Positions 19,910-33,500 of a DNA stretch of 64,000 nucleotides are shown here, in pieces. Below the pieces are notes generated by a model. That model made no database searches. It was not told the DNA's origin and worked only from the letters and a program-made list of their open reading frames with translations. Both the position numbers and the translations under genes were made by a program. Position 1 is the first letter of the stretch. Each line of letters opens with the position of its first letter. Source of the DNA: Saposhnikovia divaricata (taxonomy: Eukaryota; Streptophyta; Magnoliopsida; Apiales; Apiaceae). The stretch is from the NCBI GenBank assembly GCA_036435485.1, contig CM071599.1, forward strand, positions 3,498,803-3,562,802, in the 5' to 3' direction.

Positions 19910-22900
19910 TCATTTTTTACCCCACGGAAAGCATAAACAGCCCTGAAAACGTAAATATGAAGGTTAAAGAATACAAAAAAACAAATTTACTATGAAGCTA
20001 TATGAAATGGTGCAATGAGACATGGAGAAAAACGTACATATGGAGGTTAACAAAGAACAATGCTCCTTTATATATGTTTAATATACCTTTGGGCTGTCAT
20101 TGCCATATTGCTTTTGTCCATTCGAGTAAGAAGACTCAGTTGGCATGATGGGAACTTTGCCTGTACCACTCTGTTTCTCCTCTCGCACCCTGTCAAACAC
20201 TTGAGTGTACCCTTCACCTGATGCAGGGTCACTTTCATCCCAATCACCAAATTTTGGAACTGCAGGACCATCATCAGGCTGTGAAATTCAAGCTAAGTCA
20301 ACACTGCATCATAATAAGCCAACTAAAAACTCATGTAGTAGTGCACTGAAGTTTTAGAAAATAAGCAGTCTTCTATGCCTTTTTTGGTAAGGAACTACCA
20401 AAGTTTCTCAGTTACTTGCAATAGTTTTATACTTGTATTACTATGGAAAATTTTAGGGAAGTGAAAGAATAAAATTGAACTCCACAAGTTCTAATAGCCA
20501 TATTTTTCTCAGCATCATCATGTTGTTTTATATATTTTCTACAAGAATCATAAAGGAATGCCAAATAATTTTGTGTTAGTTGCTTTAAATGGAATTAAGA
20601 CAATAAATGAGCGAACTAAAAGGCTATTTCGTTAACATGAATATCTAATCTTATTCCTAAACCTCGTTCCATTCCCAACAAGCTATGTTGATATTCATTC
20701 CTTTCATTCATTTTCAGTTCATATGGTGCTTTATTCTACTCTCATGTGCCATATTCTTCAAATTTTCATTTTTTCTTTTCTTGCACTCCACATGTCTTCC
20801 ACTCCTAACGTTTCTCTCTTTACTTTAGTGCTTCCCCTGCAACTCTAAATCCCTTGAGAAACACTGTTTTTCACCATCCGTTTCAAGCAAACAGGCACAT
20901 CATAGTCAGTTATGGTTAACAAAGCTCTCATTTTCTCATCTTTTTTTTAGAACTTCGTTTACTATTTTTCTTCTACGGTTTCGCAGCCCTAGAATCAGAG
21001 CATATGAGAATTGATGATGATGACGAGTCATCTTTTTTAATCCTGCAATTAACTTGGTCCATACTTCTTTGAAGAAAAGAGTAGTTTTCAAGGATATATA
21101 ATACTTAAAATAAATATAGAATTGACATGTGGGAGTTAAGAAAAAAATTACAGTGTCATCGCCGCCTCGTGTAACTGATCTCAATCTAGATCTTCCAGGG
21201 GTGGAAGTTAAGCCATGGCTACTGTCAGCAGTGCTCTTTCTTTCCCACGAGGGAGAAGATACACCACTGTTTTTGTTTCCAAGCCTTGTCTGGTGATTGG
21301 GATGCAGTGGTGACTGTTCAACACTGCGGTCAGAACCCCCACCTTGCCTTGATATCCTTCTAGGGCTATCAGTACTAATTCCACCAATACCATGATGTGG
21401 TGAGTTAACAGCTTTCCTGCTATCAGCTTCATGGCGCAATGAGGAGTCATTTGATCTTTTATGATCGCCTTCTCCCTGGCTCAGCCGGTGCTCTTGTCTT
21501 GGTCTTGATGTGTCTGTGTCCTTGGGTGATTCAGATTCTGACTTGTTCACAGACCTCACAACACCATGACGTTGTTGAGAAGAGTGGTTAGAACCTGTCT
21601 TAATTGCGGGTAAATTACCTTCTTCTTTTTGTGAGAACGGGACTTCCAGTGACTTTTTTTCATTCAAAAGCGTATCAGAATTGTCTTCAGGAACATCAGG
21701 GCTCATCTTAGCACCACTTTTAACTTTCCTTGCATTTTCAAAATAGGTGGTATATGGGACATCACCTTCGTTTTCCCAGTTACCAAACTTTGGTACCTCT
21801 GTTCTTTGCTGCAAAAATGAGCACCAGTTAATTGTGTTTTTCAGGAAAAAAATCCCACGGGAAAGCTTATCTTCTGGTTTTGCCAGTAAGTCGCAAACAA
21901 TTTTGTACCAAGCCATGGACAAGAAAGGGTTTAAAAACATGCTCCTTGTTCAATTGTCTCATTATCGAGAAACCCTAGTAACATTAATGTACTAATTCTG
22001 CACGACTCCCCAGTCACACAAACATTCAATATATTACACGGTCACTTGGTTGCTTATATAGTATTTTCAAATAATTATTTACCAGGGATTATGTAGTAGA
22101 AAAAAATGGAAAGATACTGTCTACTTAAAAATAGGGTATGCCACAGGTTAGATGATGCACAACCATTGTCTCTATTCTTGGTCTCTCATTCTTTGGATAA
22201 ATAATAAGCTTCTCAAGTTCTACAAGCAGCCTAACCTAGTATAACAACATGGATTTCCTTTGACTAAACTTCATGTTCTAAAATATGTAACTAAATAAAA
22301 GATTACATACAAGTCAGCCACCAAATTTCGATAACGTTTTATCACAAGACAAACCCTAAGATCATATATGAGGGAGGAAATGGTAATGCATAAATATTAC
22401 ACCAAATACCAAACCCTAAAAAAACAGATCCCAATATCCATAGTTACATTTCAATCTCAATTAATGTTAAAAATCCTATGTCATGAATACATTTGTAGAT
22501 CTAAACCAAAATAGAAACCTCAAGTTCAGAACATACCATTCCACAAAAGAAACACACAATGTCCCCCCCCCCCCCCCCCACACACACAACAAGAATCAAA
22601 TCAAAGAAGATTTCAATATGAAAACATTCTCAACCCCAACAAAAGCAAGCAACCCAACATCATTAACCAACCAAAGATACAATCTTTAATGTTGCTTTCC
22701 ACATCCAAAATCAAAAAAAACCAAGATACAAACTTTAATATTGCATTGCACATCCAAAATTAAAACAAGCCCAGAAGAAAAACTTTAATACTGCATTCCA
22801 CATATAAAATCAAAAAAAGCCCTAGTTACATCCAGGCAAATCAAGAAACTTCATAACACTAAAACAAGCAAATCAAAAAGAAAACTGAAAACAACCCATC

Positions 22901-22967
22901 AAAATACAACAATATTAATACCAAGTAAAGATAATATAGATCAAAAAGAAGTGAAACTCACTGCCAT
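19910..22967 (-). CDS. RIN4: RPM1-interacting protein 4 (RIN4), immune regulator
   Basis: Four phase-0 exons on the reverse strand: 22967-22962 (Met-Ala only), 21808-21152, 20278-20087 and 19942-19910; 295 residues. The N-terminal NOI motif has VPKFGNWENEGDVPYTTYF (about residues 7-25). A long Ser/His/Arg-rich disordered middle follows. The C-terminal NOI motif has VPKFGDWDESD and GEGYTQVF (about residues 228-250). The C-terminus, CLCFPWGKK, has cysteines for palmitoylation and plasma-membrane anchoring. Both VPKFGxW sites match the known AvrRpt2 protease consensus, and the Thr in GEGYTQVF matches the phosphorylated Thr of Arabidopsis RIN4. RIN4 is guarded by plant NLR receptors and restrains basal immunity. 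The protein is longer than Arabidopsis RIN4 (211) because of the middle region. A 17-bp C-run followed by a (CA)n run (about 22563-22588) lies in intron 1. Confidence 0.92.
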
Positions 22968-23984
22968 TATTCTTCACAAAAAAACAGCTTCCAAGTAGAG
23001 CCAACTGGTTGTACGTATATAATAACTATGAACAAGTAAATTGAGTGGTGCAATCTTGAAATCCCAACAAAAGAGGACAGAGAGATATGGAAAGATGACT
23101 GGCTACCGGGAACCTACTGGCAACTTAGACTAATCTTTTCTTTTTTCTTATGCTTTTCACACACACACAAACAATTTTAGCTGCACGTGGGCTTGGGTCT
23201 TGGTCTATTGAATTTAAGTTTGGGTCTTGTTGTCACAACTTACACTCACCTGTAAGTATAATGGTGCAGCTGTAGCATCTTCAACATGGTGGCATGACAT
23301 GGTTGTTTACCTGTTTGAGTAGGGAGGTTACCAAAAAATTGTCAATCAATGTTTCCGATAAACTTTTCAAATTAGCTAAATTTCATATAATTTTTCAAAT
23401 ATATATATATATATATATATATATTATTTTTATATTATCTCCTTCTATTATATTATTTCTCTAATTTAGGTAGTAGATCACATTGGCAACTTTGAAATTA
23501 CCAATTATTGGAAGAATTTCTTTTATAAAAGTTGACAAGTGTGATGTGTACGAGCGAGAAAATAAAAAATTAATATATTTAATAATTCGTTAATGGTTAG
23601 CAATCTTTGTAGCAACCTCTGTTAGAAAATGATTAAAATAGTACTATGATACAGACAGATAAGTGTCTTCTGCACAGTGGGAGCCATTAAACTTGTCTTC
23701 GGACAACAAGACAGAGAATCGCTGCATCGTTAAATATTTATTTTAATTCTAAAAAATATTTAAAATAATTGAACTTTTTCATTTATATAGCCGCTCTGCC
23801 TCAGTTTTCTTATATTAAATGGGAAAATGTTAACCACAGTCCTTAGAGCTATGGTTAAGCTATCACACGGCAATTTTTAATTGGATAAAGGTTATGACCC
23901 ACTTGCAAAATAGTATGTGTCCACTGCAGATAAAAGGTAAATTTTGGTTAACCAAGAATAAAATCGGGACGGAATGAGTACATT
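22968..23984. other. RIN4 upstream region
   Basis: Holds the RIN4 5' UTR and promoter. An (AT)n run is at 23399-23422. No other gene is seen, and no single TATA box stands out. Confidence 0.4.
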
Positions 23985-24379
23985 TTAGTGCGTGTTTGGG
24001 AATCAACTTTCATAACTTATATGGGCTGAAAGCCCGTTCCCCATTTTACTGAACTGTTTGGCAAAAAAAGAGGAAGCCCGTTTATCAAACTTAAATGAGA
24101 TAAGTTGAAGGTTAGGACCACGGTACTTTCAGCTTATTTGCAGCCCACTTATTTTCTCTCCCCCTAATACCTAGCATAACGCCTTCGTTGAACGAAAACA
24201 ACACATCTCCATTATTGCTGCTAAACGAAAACAACACATCCCCATTTATTGCCTCTTCACTTAGATCTAACAATTGCGGTATGCGAATCATGCTATACGT
24301 ACATATATACACACAAAAACAGAGTTTTTGATTTCGTTGTTATCTAAATCAAGTCTTTTCTTTTTGATAGAAATTGCAG

Positions 24380-24892
24380 ATGGCGGCGACGGAGGGTATG
24401 GCGGCAACAGGTGGATCTGCTAACACTTATTCAGCGGTGAATCTTGAAGAAGGCCACGAGTTTACTGAGGTGCTTGGTGAGGATGATGATGGAAAAGAAG
24501 GCAGCGGTGACAGTGATGACAACAACACACAGACACCATCAAATTTATTTGCATCTTCTTCGTTAAAATCTGGCAAGAGCAGTGGTTCAAAAAGGAAGCA
24601 ATCCGGAGCTGAGTCGTTACGTGCAGGTCTTGATGGACTTGTTGCTGCAATATCCTGCAGGAGTACTTCATCAACCGCTGCTACTGAAGAGGCAAATTTG
24701 AATCAAGCAGTTGATCTACTTGATGCAATGGAGCAGGTTCAATGCGGTTCTGACTTGTATTTTTATGCTAGGCGATATCTACTTGACAAGGGAAATAAGA
24801 CCCTTTTCCTTAAGGCACGCAATGACGAAATACGCTACGGTGAACTTATGTACAATTTTACTAGGGCTGGAAGACATCAGGGTGGGCAGTGA
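24380..24892 (+). pseudogene. Harbinger ORF1 (Myb/SANT-like protein), N-terminal domain missing
   Basis: A 171-codon ORF beginning MAATEGMAATGG at 24380 (a further upstream start codon frame begins at 24374). It contains an acidic stretch, a Ser/Lys-rich basic stretch (SGSKRKQ), and a C-terminal helical region (LLDAMEQVQ ... YARRYLLDKGNKTLFLKA) like the tail of Harbinger ORF1 proteins. Those proteins normally carry an N-terminal Myb/SANT-like domain that takes the transposase to the nucleus and element ends; no such domain is found here, and the element is short. I infer an internal deletion. It could also be a short functional variant. Confidence 0.6.
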
Positions 24893-25166
24893 ATTGTCCT
24901 CTTTCAATGCACTGATTGATCTTATCCCATGGCAGTCAAGTGTAGTTGGAATAAGTGTTGTTGAAAACTGTTGTGTATTGATGTGTAATTTGACAGGATG
25001 AGATTTTCAAATCTTCTTTATCTTGTACATTCACATGCTCACACAATGTATATTCACATGTACACAGTATTGGTAGCATTATTTCTTCAATATATATGAA
25101 GTTTATTGCATCAACATAACTCATCAAACACTTTTTGTTCAATATCACATCTCACTCTTCACTTTT

Positions 25167-26615
25167 ATGGATCCATTTGAAGATTTTGGGCAGTCTTCCA
25201 CGGGTAATACTTCTAATTTCTACAATGTTTTTGATCAATCGTCCCACGCTTTTGATCAATCTTCCCACGGGTATAATGCTTTTTGATCAATCTGGCAATG
25301 CGTGTGTTTTTGGTCAATCTTCAAACAATGCAGAAGAAGAAAATGAGGAAGAAAGTGAAGAAAATTTAATCGAATGGAAGGCTCTATGTTCTGCCGCTGC
25401 ATACACTTTGGTTTACTACTATAACACACACATACACAAAGAGCCGTGCCATGATTCAATACGTACAGGATCAAGATTAATTTATGAAATATTAGAAGGA
25501 AATGATACTCGGTGTTATCAGGATTTTCGTATGAATAAGATTGCATTTAAATCTTTATGTCACACTTTAGTTCGAAAATATGGATTAGTTCCAACGCGTG
25601 GAATGTCTGAATATGAGGAGGTTGGTATGTTCCTAATGACTGTTGCTCATGGGACAGGAAATCGTTTGATGCAAGAAATGTTCAATCATAGTGGTGAAAC
25701 AATTAGTCGACATTTTCATTCTGTTTTGGAAGCTATATGTAGGATGGCAAGGGATATAATAACTCCGGCACGAAACTATAATACTGGAGTTGGATACCAT
25801 AAACCTCAAAGCACTCAATATTATCCCCATTTTAAAGTAAGTTTTTAAGTGCTTTTATATTTATTTATTTTGAAATATAATATTATTTTACATATGTTCA
25901 AATTTTGATGTAGGATGCTATTGGAGCTATTGATGGTACTCATATTAAATGTCGGATACATGAATCAGAACGTACCCCTTATTTTGGTCGAAAAGGATAT
26001 GCCACTCAAAATATTCTTGCGGTGTGTGATTTTAACATGTGTTTTACTTTTGCCTGGGCCGGATGGGAAGGTGGCGCACATGACAGTCGCATTTTAACAG
26101 AGGCTAGAACTAGAAGTGAACTTAATTTTCCACATCCAACTGGAAATAAATTCTATCTTGTGGATGCATGTTATCCACACAAACGAGGATATATGGCTCC
26201 GTACAAAGGTGGAAGAATAAGATATCACATCCAAGATTTTCGCCGAGCTAATGGTACCGCACGTGCACCTCGAAATGCCAAAGAAAAATTTAATCATTTA
26301 CATTCTTCATGCCGAATGGTTATTGAGCGAACATTTGGAGTTTGGAAAGCTAGATTTGCTATTTTAGCAAATATGCCGATGTATGCAATAGATACGCAAA
26401 CTGATATCGTTTTGGCTACAATGACGATTCATAATTTTATTAGAAAGTCAAAGACTGAAGATAGTGCGTTTCAAGCTGCTGAAAGTGAAACTTACATTCC
26501 TCAAAATGCTACTACGGAAACTAATAGTAGGGAGGAACAGACCGAAAGAGAGGATGGCACTAATAATAATTTGTGGATTACAAAACGTGATGAGATTGCT
26601 GCTCACATTACTTAA
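25167..26615 (+). pseudogene. HARBI1-like DDE transposase with a one-base frameshift
   Basis: Exon 1 is 25167-25836 and exon 2 is 25914-26615, with donor GTAAGT and acceptor GTAG, phase 0. The start ATG reads MDPFEDFGQSSTG and three FDQSS repeats, then a five-T run (25280-25284) puts the frame out; the downstream frame stays open to the end. Exon 1 holds the helical region (FRMNKIAFKSLC, GNRLMQEMFNHSG). Exon 2 holds the DDE_Tnp_4 core: GAIDGTHIKC, GGAHDSRIL and VIERTFGVWKARF supply the three acidic residues. Only the N-terminal 40 residues are separated, so a downstream start might still give protein, but the copy is best called a pseudogene. Confidence 0.85.
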
Positions 26616-26882
26616 ATGATGTATGTTTACTTTTTTGCGTGAAGTATTTTGTATTTCAATATTTCTATTTTACATTCACGTATTAATTTTTTTTGTATCA
26701 AAAGATAAAAAAAAAAATTAAGGATGTCAACTTATAAGTTATAATTTACCAAACACATTCCCAACTTATAAGTAAAATTATCCAAACACCAAAATAACTT
26801 ATAAGTAATAAATCACTTATCACTCTTATGACACTTATCAACTTTAAGTTACTTATTTTAAGGTTAGCCAAACGGGCCCTTA

Positions 26883-27513
26883 GTAAAAGCATGATATCAC
26901 ATTCATATAAGGAGATATCTGTACAAATGATCAATCAAAATTTCGGATGTTTTGAACACCACACGGATAAATGTAAACTGTAGAATTACAACATGGTCAA
27001 TAGCGCTTCCCAGTTGTACATATCATCAAGAATTTACCATAACAATCTTAAGGAAGCCGGTACTGGTTTTGACCACCAAGCTGCACAACTGCAAGAATTT
27101 ATATCGGTAGGAAGGTCAATGCTAAAATGCCCTACTAGGCTATATTGGGTTCCGACAGCTACAAGGGTTGCTCTAGTATCCAGAACTTGTATATTCCATT
27201 AACAGTCAACAACACCTTGAAGCACCGGAAATCTTGTCAATAGAGAACGATGCAATTAGTTCACATGCAGCGACTGAAGCATAACATTGTCCACCACCAT
27301 GTTATAGAGAACATTGCAATAAGTTCACATGCAGCGATTGAAGCATAACATTGTCCACCACCATGTTATAATTTAACCAATCAGCCCGTATGGAGGAAAG
27401 AAATGGTTGCCATATATATATATATGTATTCAACTACTTTCAAGATACATAGAGTTGAAATGGCAGAAGATATTGCATGTTTTCCAATTCCTCCATGTCA
27501 GCACAAGATGATA
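26883..27513. other. flank between the Harbinger element and the NO VEIN-like gene
   Basis: Probably includes the 3' UTR of the reverse NO VEIN-like gene. It has a 63-bp tandem duplication (27241-27303 and 27304-27366, starting TAGAGAAC) with a few mismatches. No separate gene is recognised. Confidence 0.45.
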
Positions 27514-30500
27514 TCATAATGCAACTGGAATTTCCTTACTATGCTGTTGTCTAGGTATCAACATGGCCAACTGCAGCTGTCCTAGCTGGCAGAGTCTTGC
27601 AGGATTCTTGTATATTGTGACCTTAGCCATGTCATTAGATTGCAAGGTAACACGTGCGATACTGTAGCATTCCCCTTTCTCAACTGCAAATTGCCACTCT
27701 TTAGCTGTTATGTTGAACCAGTCTTTCCGATCAGATTTGGTCGCTTTTACTTCTATGTACTCCCTACCTATCTCTTCATCTCCTACAGCGATATCATAAG
27801 GAAAGCCTGTCTCATGAGTTTCATTAATCCATCTAACACAAGTCCCGCCAAATTTCCCCGAAAAGTAGTTAAAAGCTACCAACTCTCCAATTCTTCCCGT
27901 CAACACTTTATCTTCTACCGTGCCAAGGGAGAGTTGATCTATAACTGTATCTAGAAATAATAGAATAGAATCAGATAAAAATGACAGATGAATGTTACTA
28001 AATACTAAATAAACATTCCATACATGCTTATAAAATGTACACACATACAAACATATGGAGAAAAGTAAAGGATACTATAATTTTAGTATTTTAAAATATA
28101 GCATACGGAGCATGCATAACTTTAGGATTAGAAATATGATTCAACTTACTGTTGATTGAATGGGGATTTGGTCCACCTGGGTGATTTGAAGTTTGTGGTG
28201 TGCCATACATGCTGTCAGATATTCCTTTAATAGCCTCAATCTGCAATGACCAAGGCATATGGTATTAAAGCAATATATCAGATTTTTGAAATGAGAGTAT
28301 ACATATATAAAGAGAAGTAAAAAAAAACTCATAGCAATAGGCAGCCAATAGCAAAGAGTATCATTGCAAAATAATGGAACATTGGATTTTTATGACCAAA
28401 ATATAAGAATAGGTTACATTAATATAAGTAAGTTAAAGCAAACATCATGTAATCAGAACGCGTGTACATTTGCTCTGCTCCTTTATACTCCCTCCGTCCT
28501 TTTGATTTGTTATCATTTCAAAATAGAATGTTTGGCATTTAAGGTGAATTTTAAGGATAGTACCATAGATTATTTTTAAAATTTTCTTTTTTTGTATAAA
28601 AAAAACAATCCTATTTTTATACAAAAAAAGAAAATTTTAATAATAAGTTATAGAACTATCCTTAAAATCCACCCTAAAATGCGTGCCAGAAAGTGATAAC
28701 AAATCAAAAGGACAGAGAGAGTATAGTTTAATCATTTACAGGCAACACACGATGGGATCAGATATTAGGATAAATGATATTGATGCATGCAACAAGATAT
28801 CAAAGTTAATTTAGCACCAAAAAAAAAAACAAGATATCAAAGTTGTCTTTGGATGGAATCATAGAACAATCCTTTACTGTTCTAATTATTAAAAGTTATA
28901 AACCTCTTAGAATATATTATAAGATCCATTTGGGGCCTTCCTCTAAAAACCTTAAGGTTTTAGATGAGTTGGTTGCTTAACATGGTATCAGAGTCCAGGC
29001 AGGCACGTAAAGGTCCCAGGTTCGACTCTCTGCGACCCCCAATATTCTCACAATTATAATGGACACGAAAGGCTAATTTATGCTCCAAAGATGGACGCCC
29101 GTGATCCACTCTTCGACCCAAAAATGGGCTTTCGAGTGAGGGGGAGTGTTAGAATATATTATAAGATCCATTTGGGACCTTCTTTTAAAAAACTTAAGGT
29201 TTTAGATGAGTTGGTTACTTAACAAAATCTCGTCTTTCAGAATGAACATTTAAAACAGATAACCGTTGACTAGTTTGATTTCCAAAATACAGAGCGATTG
29301 TAAAAGGATCAACTTGGTTATTTGACATGTGTTACTCCGACTCGTCACTTCCGGCCGTCGTACCCGTGTCGACCCGACACGAGGCACGACGCGGGATACG
29401 GGGCGGATTCGCCATTTGTTAACCGGACACTTCCTTTTCAGTGATCGGAGAAATTTGAAGGTCGCCGGAGAAAGTTACACATTAGAATATTACAAAGATA
29501 AAAAGGAAAGCACAAAAAAGATGATGAAAGAGATTATGAATTAAGATTGAAAGAGATGAACACAATAAGAAAACTTAAAAGAAAAGACGTATAGATGTTT
29601 GTATATATAACTGAACTGTATAACAAATGTATTTCGACTTTATTTTGTCCAGGTACATTTGTTAGGTAGAGAGTTGGAAACCAGCTATCCTGTCCCATAC
29701 CACATATAACTTACATATTACAATACTATTATTATTATCATGTTAATATAGTACATATTCACACATTCATATTCTTTTTATTCAAAAACATCAATTAGTT
29801 TGCTTTATGTTTCTCAAAATAATAATTTAAAAATTATAAAATGAATAAAAATGATTTATTTATTCATATAAAATTAATTAATTAATTTAATTATGTCGTG
29901 TCCCCGTACCCGTGTCCAAAATTCGGACGGTGTCCCCATATCCTAAATTTTCAAGATCACCAGATCTGACACTCAGATATGTGTCGTATCCGATTCTTCA
30001 TACCCGAGTCTGAGTATAATAGGTTATTTACAGCTAGAGTTCTTATTTGCATCACCACACCCAGCCTCGCTTCTACAAATTCTTCTCTACTTTCAGTGTT
30101 AAACTAAAGTAGTCATGAGTCAAATTAGAGTTCTCTAGAATCTCTCCACTACATGTTTCATGTATATTAATAAAATACTGGATAAAACACATCAACAGAG
30201 GAGACAATCTAGTACATTGTGCAGGCATCTGCTAGAAGAATTAATTGGTTACATGAATAATTACTTAGCTTAACTATTTAAAACACAGGAGATTTACTGA
30301 AAATATGAAATGCATATTATATTAGTTTCAAAATTTATACTATGTTACTCAGACTCGAGTACGAAGAGTCTAATACGACACATATCCGAGTGTCGGATCC
30401 GGTGATCTTGAAAATTTAGGACACGGGGACACCGTCCGAATTTTGGACACGGGTACGGAGACACGGCATAATTAAATTAAATAATTAATTTTATATAAAT

Positions 30501-33500
30501 AAATCATTTTTAATCATTTTATATTTTTTAATTATTATTTTGAGAAACATAAAGCAAACTAATCGGTGTTTTTGAATAAAAAGAATATGAATGTGTGAAT
30601 ATGTACTATATTAACATGATTTTTTTTTGACAGGTACTATATTAACATGATAATAATAATAATAATAATAATAGTACTGTAATATGTAAGTTATATGTGG
30701 TGTGGGACATGATAGCTGGTTTCCAACTCTCTACCTAAAAAATGAACCTGGACAAAATAAAGTCCAAATACATTTGTTATACAGTTCAGTTATACATACA
30801 AACATCTATACGTCTTCTCTTCTAAGTTTTCTTATTGTGTTCATCTCTTTCAATCTTAATTCATAATCTCTTTCATCATCTTTTTTGTGCTTTCCTTTTT
30901 ATCTTTGTAATATTCCGATGAGTAACTTTCTCCGGCGACCTTCAAATTTCTCCGGCCACTGAGAAGAAGTGTTCGGTTTCCAGATGGTGAATCCGTCCCG
31001 TATCCCGGGTCGGGTCGGGTCGATACGGGTACGACGGCCGGAAGTGACGAGTCGGAGTAACACAGAGGTGCCACTTTCTCATTGTGCAATTGGATATACT
31101 AGCTAATACTATGGGATAGAAGCCTAAAGAGATCCAAAGTCACCATGCCACTGACCAAAACCAGGCCCTAGGTTACTTATTAAATGATGATTCACAATTC
31201 ACATACAAGCTTTTGCAGGACAAAGTTCTTACAACCTGAAAAACCTCATATCTTTCTTCACAACTACCATTACCATATCAAACATAAAGTGATCAATCTC
31301 CTTGGATCAGTATACCTCGAATGAAAACTGAAATTACTGCATATCTTAACATGTTAATTGTTATAAATATGGATGTGCATGTTGCAGAAATTTTTTCCAG
31401 CTCACATCAGCTATCATGGGGGTGACATGCTATTTGTAAGAAAGTATAAGGGGAACTCAACAAAATACAGAAAGTAAACAATTAAATCGCAGAAACAAAC
31501 TTACTGCAACATTTAGCAATTCCGCAAATGGTTTATAAGTAAACATTTCTTTCACTTTCTTTCCTTTCCTTGTTTCATAGAATTCAATCATCATATCCAA
31601 TACCTGCAAGTTCAATAAAACGTTAAAAAATTAATATGAACTATAACTTAATCAGCATGACATGACACTCTCTTCAAAACGATTCCTATAAATACATTCC
31701 CATCAGAATTAGCATACGTAATTAAATGTATCAAACTTATTTCAATGTAAAAAATGTAAATAGAATTAATTAACAAGGCCTTTGAAGCTTTGCTTTGTAT
31801 CAATTCCAACCATATTGTGATGATAACAGTGAGTAAAAAAATTGGCTCGGGTGGATTAAGGCATTAAGCACATTAAATCCAATACCCCCAAAATTTTCCA
31901 ATTAAGAAAAGAGAAAAGAGTGTTTATATATTGAAATCTTGAAGTTGATATTTTATGCTCATGGGCTTATTTCGGGTCTTTCTAATATAGCAAGTCCTGA
32001 GTCTTTGACACGTTCACCATATGATTTTCACTTCAGCCACGTTGATTTCTTGGAGTTGGAAGTTGAGATTGAGCTGCCGGAGTTCTAGTGATGCAAGAAT
32101 GCCTTGGTGGCTCGTCGTCTTGACGCAGGATCATATTGACCCTCCCCAGCTAGTACCAGGGGGCTATGAAGAACTCAGGCATGATTAACTACCCGTATTA
32201 TCATAATTCCAATTGGTCCTTCAATTAAATATGTTGAACTCTGAGTATAGATGGAAATGGGTTGGAGGCTAGCCATTGACCCAATTTCAAGGATCGAAAA
32301 TTCCATGCAGTTTTCCAAGAATTTTAAATGCCCAGGAAGTGATACTTGATACACTTGTTTGGTTGTCAATAATACAGGGAACAGAAATTACCTTAAAAGC
32401 TAAAATACCTACAAAATATAGGAAGTGACTGACCCACTGCCCCCTGGTTATCCACACTTCCCGTGCTAAAAAATATCTATAGACACATATGTAGACACCT
32501 ATATATATATAGGTATGTATATATACACCTAAAAGTATGAGTTCCAACATGTTAACCAAACAAAAAATCTCACTTCCTAGGAACTTTTTAAAAACAGGAA
32601 ATGAAATTTACCATGGGGAATTAATTCCCATTGCATTCTAATAAAGAACTTAGTTTAGGGTATTCTTCTGTAGTGTAAATGACAATAAGGTATGGGATGC
32701 CAAGTGTATCTTATTCTTATAAAATATGTGCATCTAGCAATGTCCATAAGAATTAGTATAAAGCAAGGGAAATAACTTCAACTATATACCTATTTTTACT
32801 ATTTTCTACATTAGTTTACATAAGCACATTGCAGGAACCTTAATACATTAGGTTATATTATAAGGCGTAGAGTCCTAATGGTCATGCAGTCCCCATACCG
32901 GAAAGCTTGAAGACCAACTGAAAATTACTTAGTTCCCCTTGATATTCGTAATATATCCATATTCCTTATAACCTATTTGTCGTTATTTTCCAGTTATTCC
33001 TTATTTTTGAATTCTGCCCTATACCACCTATTATCTGGGAGAGGGAAAAGAAAAAGCATTGTGTAATCAGAATTAAAGAAAGGACTAGTCTTACAATGCT
33101 ATAGAGCAAACCTTGGGTGGTCTGCCATGTTAGTTTACCATGTCTATCCTGTTATCATTATTCTTGATATTGTCCAACTTATTCTTAATTAAATCTACCT
33201 TACAATGCGATAAAATTAAGTATTGCTTCCAAAGAACAAGAAATGTGATGGACTGATGGCATAAAGTCCAGCAATCATGTTAAAAAAAATTGACAAGGGA
33301 ACCACTGAAAGAATCTGAGCTTCTGATATCATTATTCTCAACCTTAGGAAACACCGAGAGAATCTGAGCTTTTAATATTATTATTCTCAACCTTGAGAAA
33401 TCCCATGGTCTACAAAAGTACTAGAATTAGTCATGTACACACATTTTATATCATCCAGCATATAAATTTGCAGAAACCGAGATGCTTCAACTATTGACAG

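Larger units (their letters stand above)
23988..26879 (+). mobile_element. PIF/Harbinger DNA transposon, 2892 bp, TTA target duplication
   Basis: TTA flanks both ends (23985-23987 and 26880-26882). The termini GTGCGTGTTTGG and GGGCCCGTTTGG (right end, complement) match at 9 of 12 positions, and both ends continue into imperfect ACTTATAAG-rich subterminal repeats. Inside are the two genes expected of the superfamily in forward orientation: an ORF1-type gene and a DDE transposase. ORF1 lacks its Myb/SANT domain and the transposase has a frameshift, so this copy is unlikely to be autonomous. Confidence 0.88.

Noticed and set aside
27241..27366. 63-bp tandem duplication as a regulatory element
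   Set aside because: Only two copies with mismatches in a probable 3' UTR; no motif suggests function.
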